Source: Alteribacter aurantiacus DSM 18675 (GTDB lineage: Bacteria > Bacillota > Bacilli > Bacillales > Salisediminibacteriaceae). From it: a stretch of 64,000 nt of DNA. The stretch covers positions 1,178,001 through 1,242,000 of the forward strand of contig NZ_KE386941.1 of NCBI RefSeq assembly GCF_000429705.1. The letters are read 5' to 3'. Both the position numbers and the translations under genes were made by a program. Positions 61,238-64,000 of this stretch are shown piece by piece (within the stretch, counting starts at the first letter, position 1; the number at the start of each line of letters is the position of its first letter). A model generated the notes under the pieces. That model was not told the origin of the DNA, made no database searches, and worked only from the letters and a program-made list of their open reading frames with translations.

Positions 61238-62324
61238 AATACTTGCCTGCCATTTGATCTATAATGCTATTTTTCTTCGCTAGTTGAATGTCGTCGGGTA
61301 CATCTTGTCCTGTTGTTATATAGGAAGGCTTTAGGTGAAAGTCAGAGAGAACATTTGCGATTGACCCGTGTGAAGATGTTTCATCCCATTTGGTGAAAAT
61401 CACAAATTCTGGTTCAAGCTTTTTGAATTGATTAATAATTAGTTTCATATCCTCATATTTACTTGTTAAAGACAAGACCAAATGGGTCTCCACATCCTCA
61501 CTTAAATCGATCGTGTGTCGTAATTGATCAATAAAATCACCGTCTTGATAATTGCGCCCTGCTGTATCGATAAACACCGCGTCTTTGTCAGCGAGGGTTT
61601 GTTGTGCCTTTTTAAAGTCGTCAAGGGTGTAAACGACTTCAATTGGAACATTTAAGATGCGCGCATACGTTTTTAATTGCTCCACAGCACCAATACGATA
61701 AGTATCGGAAGTAATAAAACCGATCGATTTCTTTTCTTTCAACAAGGTGTATGAAGCCATTTTTGCAAGAGTCGTCGTTTTTCCGACACCAGTAGGTCCA
61801 ACTAAGGAGATAAATTTTTTGCGATTTGGAGTTCCAGTAAAAGATTGTTCAGGAATAACTTGTTCCATAGCGTCTTTAAACCAAGAAACGTCATCAATAA
61901 ATTCTGGCGAGTCTTCTTTGTACCATCGTTTCGTAACCTCACCCATGACGCGTCCTTTAAGGTCTTCTGACAATCCTTCTAAATAAAACAAGTGATTCAT
62001 TTTCTCCAAAGGACCACCGGTATGATTGGGTAGTCCTTTTGGGGAGAGTGGTAAAATGGTGTGTTTTATCGAGCGTTGATCCTTATTCGTTTTTTCCACT
62101 CGGTTTGAAGGGATTACTGCAGGCTGTTTTTTCTTTTCTTTATGAATCGTTGGTTCAGGGTCAACTGCCGCGATTACTTCTAATTGTTTCTTAGTAAGAA
62201 ATCCGAAAAACCCTCCTTTTTCAATTGTCCTTGAATGGAGAATGACAGCATCAGGTCCTAGTTCCTGCTTGATTCGGTTTAAGGCCTCGGGCATATCACA
62301 GGCTTGAATTTTTTTTACTTTCAT
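61227..62324 (-). CDS. flhF: Flagellar SRP-like GTPase FlhF
   Basis: FlhF is the third SRP-type GTPase; it sets the site of flagellum assembly. Of 365 residues, a basic B domain (1-100) precedes an N domain and the G domain with GPTGVGKTT at 176-184, DTAGRNYQD near 280 and FTKWDET near 330. The ATG overlaps the flhA stop (ATGA), and AAAGGG lies just upstream. Confidence 0.96.
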   Translation of the reverse strand: MKVKKIQACDMPEALNRIKQELGPDAVILHSRTIEKGGFFGFLTKKQLEVIAAVDPEPTIHKEKKKQPAVIPSNRVEKTNKDQRSIKHTILPLSPKGLPNHTGGPLEKMNHLFYLEGLSEDLKGRVMGEVTKRWYKEDSPEFIDDVSWFKDAMEQVIPEQSFTGTPNRKKFISLVGPTGVGKTTTLAKMASYTLLKEKKSIGFITSDTYRIGAVEQLKTYARILNVPIEVVYTLDDFKKAQQTLADKDAVFIDTAGRNYQDGDFIDQLRHTIDLSEDVETHLVLSLTSKYEDMKLIINQFKKLEPEFVIFTKWDETSSHGSIANVLSDFHLKPSYITTGQDVPDDIQLAKKNSIIDQMAGKYYGS

Positions 62325-64000
62325 ATCCCTTTCACCACCCCAATACTTTGCACTTCAACGTTCGGTTCCAGTTCATTATAAGAAAGAACAGGAACTTGAG
62401 GAATATATCGTTCAATGAGATGACGTACATACATTCTCACAGCTGGAGAACATAAAAGAATCGGCATGTACCCCATTTGCTGCATTCTTTCAACCTCTTC
62501 CATGATTTGCTCAATAAGAAGTTGAGATCGCTCAGGATCAAGTGCTAAATAGTTGCCATGCTCTGTTTGCTGTACCGAATCTGATATGAGCTTTTCCACT
62601 GCTCCACTAACTGTAACGACGTGAAGAGCTTCATTGTCAGGTACGAACTGTTTAGAGATCTGTCTACTTAAACTCTGTCTTACATACTCCGTTAAAAGAG
62701 TTGTATCCTTTATCATCTGACCATAGTCAGCAAGGGTTTCAAAGATAATCGGAAGGTTTCGTATGGACACTTTTTCCTTTAACAAGTTACTTAACACTTT
62801 CTGCACTTCTCCTATGGTCAAAGGATTTGGTGTTACATCCTCTACCAACGTACTATAGGACTCGTTCAGATGGTCAATAAGTTGCTTCGTTTCCCCACGC
62901 CCGACAAGTTCATGCGCGTGATTTTTAACGACTTCCGTTAAGTGTGTTGATACAACAGAAGGGGGATCGACGACTGTATACCCGGATAATTCGGCCTTCT
63001 CTTTTGTTTCCTCTGTAATCCATAAAGCAGGAAGTCCAAATGCGGGTTCGATTGTCTCAATACCAGTAACTGCATCATCATCAACACCAGGACTCATAGC
63101 CATGTAATGATCGAGAAGCAACTCTCCTTTTGCGACTTCACTGCCTTTAATCTTGATTGAATATTCATTCGGCTGAAGCTGGATATTATCCCGTATTCGA
63201 ATGACTGGAACGACCATCCCCATCTCAATTGCCAGTTGTCTTCTTATCATGACGACTCTGTCAAGAAGGTCGCCCCCTTGATTCGTATCTGCCAATGGAA
63301 TTAAACCATATCCAAATTCAAACTCAATCGGATCGACTTGCAATAAACTGACGACACTTTCAGGAGAAGCGAGGTCATCGTCCGGTTCGTTCTCTATATC
63401 CGCTCGTTCTTCTTCTACTTTGCCTCGAGCTTCCTCTCTACTTAAGAAGAACCCGCCTGCACCAAGCATAAGAGCAACCATCGTAGGAATAGGCCAATTA
63501 ATTGGCGTAGCAGCCCCAAGAAGGAAAATGGTAATGCCTGCTACATACATCATTTTCGGATAAGCAAATAGTTGTTTTGTGACATCGTGACCAAGATTCC
63601 CATCTGAAGCTGCACGAGTGACTACTATCCCTGTCGCTGTCGAGATGAGTAAGGCAGGGATTTGACTCACAAGACCATCCCCTACTGTTAACAGGGTGTA
63701 CTTGTCAGCAGCCGCCGCAAGGGGCATCCCTTCTTGTAGCATTCCAATCACGAGACCAAAAATAATATTAATAATCACTATCACAATCCCGGCTATAGCG
63801 TCTCCTTTTACGAATTTACTTGCTCCATCCATTGAGCCGTAGAAATCAGCTTCTTGCTCAATTTTCTTTCTCCGTTCTTTAGCTTCAATATCGGATATCA
63901 TTCCTGCATTTAAGTCTGCATCAATACTCATCTGTTTACCTGGCATGGCATCGAGGGTGAACCTGGCTCCTACTTCAGATACTCTTTCTGCACCTTTGGT
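62321..64000 (-). CDS. flhA: Flagellar export gate protein FlhA, C-terminal part (cut by window edge)
   Basis: FlhA forms the nonameric gate of the flagellar type III export apparatus. The window contains the last ~559 residues; roughly the first 120 (including early membrane helices) lie beyond the right edge. Visible are the FHIPEP-type cytoplasmic loop (AERVSEVGARFTLDAMPGKQMSIDADLNAG around the edge), two or three further membrane helices, then the long cytoplasmic domain with substrate- and chaperone-binding subdomains ending in YNELEPNVEVQSIGVV. Confidence 0.97.
   Translation of the reverse strand, partial: TKGAERVSEVGARFTLDAMPGKQMSIDADLNAGMISDIEAKERRKKIEQEADFYGSMDGASKFVKGDAIAGIVIVIINIIFGLVIGMLQEGMPLAAAADKYTLLTVGDGLVSQIPALLISTATGIVVTRAASDGNLGHDVTKQLFAYPKMMYVAGITIFLLGAATPINWPIPTMVALMLGAGGFFLSREEARGKVEEERADIENEPDDDLASPESVVSLLQVDPIEFEFGYGLIPLADTNQGGDLLDRVVMIRRQLAIEMGMVVPVIRIRDNIQLQPNEYSIKIKGSEVAKGELLLDHYMAMSPGVDDDAVTGIETIEPAFGLPALWITEETKEKAELSGYTVVDPPSVVSTHLTEVVKNHAHELVGRGETKQLIDHLNESYSTLVEDVTPNPLTIGEVQKVLSNLLKEKVSIRNLPIIFETLADYGQMIKDTTLLTEYVRQSLSRQISKQFVPDNEALHVVTVSGAVEKLISDSVQQTEHGNYLALDPERSQLLIEQIMEEVERMQQMGYMPILLCSPAVRMYVRHLIERYIPQVPVLSYNELEPNVEVQSIGVVKGI

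Overview
The window is an unbroken stretch of conserved chromosomal core from a spore-forming, flagellated member of the Bacillaceae. Gene order closely follows the Bacillus subtilis rny-recA ... rpsB-flhA region read in reverse. Dipicolinate synthase (spoVFA/spoVFB), SpoIIIE, PolC, RNase Y/RNase J, SwrB and the sigD/che/flh genes place it in Bacilli. The acidic protein tails and moderate GC content would suit a Halobacillus/Pontibacillus/Virgibacillus-type halophile, but that genus-level guess is inference. All 58 genes I accept lie on the minus strand, so transcription runs from the right edge to the left edge.

Region by region, in transcription order. 64000-52600: the 3' half of the flagellar/chemotaxis operon, flhA (cut by the right edge), flhF, flhG/ylxH, cheB, cheA, cheW, cheC, cheD, sigD, a DUF342/FapA-type gene, a small orphan gene and swrB. 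52550-49200: rpsB, tsf, pyrH, frr, with clear intrinsic terminators after rpsB, tsf and frr. 49040-38130: isoprenoid, phospholipid and envelope genes uppS, cdsA, dxr and rasP, then proS and polC. 37960-30250: the nusA-infB translation/transcription operon (rimP, nusA, ylxR, ylxQ, infB, ylxP, rbfA), then truB, ribC and rpsO. 30200-19800: pnpA, ylxY, mlpA, ymxH, spoVFA-spoVFB, asd-dapG-dapA. The diaminopimelate branch thus sits beside the enzyme that turns its intermediate into spore dipicolinate. 19450-13700: rnjB, tepA, ylzJ, spoIIIE. 13520-6800: a GntR regulator (ymfC), the M16 pair ymfF-ymfH, the EF-P reductase ymfI, ymfJ, ymfK and rodZ-like ymfM. 6650-1: pgsA, cinA, a DEAD-box helicase, a small membrane-anchored protein, recA with an SOS box, and rny (cut by the left edge).

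No IS element, prophage, CRISPR array, rRNA or tRNA was seen. The unexplained material lies between genes. There is a 7-copy hexanucleotide tract directly upstream of sigD. Three copies of an ~80-base unit, each carrying a hairpin whose pairing is kept while its sequence changes, occur at 12611-12789 (two, facing each other) and 17412-17493. A ~174-bp imperfect palindrome sits beside the third copy. A nested, possibly pseudoknotted structure lies between recA and rny, and there are clustered TTGAACCAG repeats upstream of the GntR gene. I did not find a clearly new multi-gene system; these non-coding features are the best leads.
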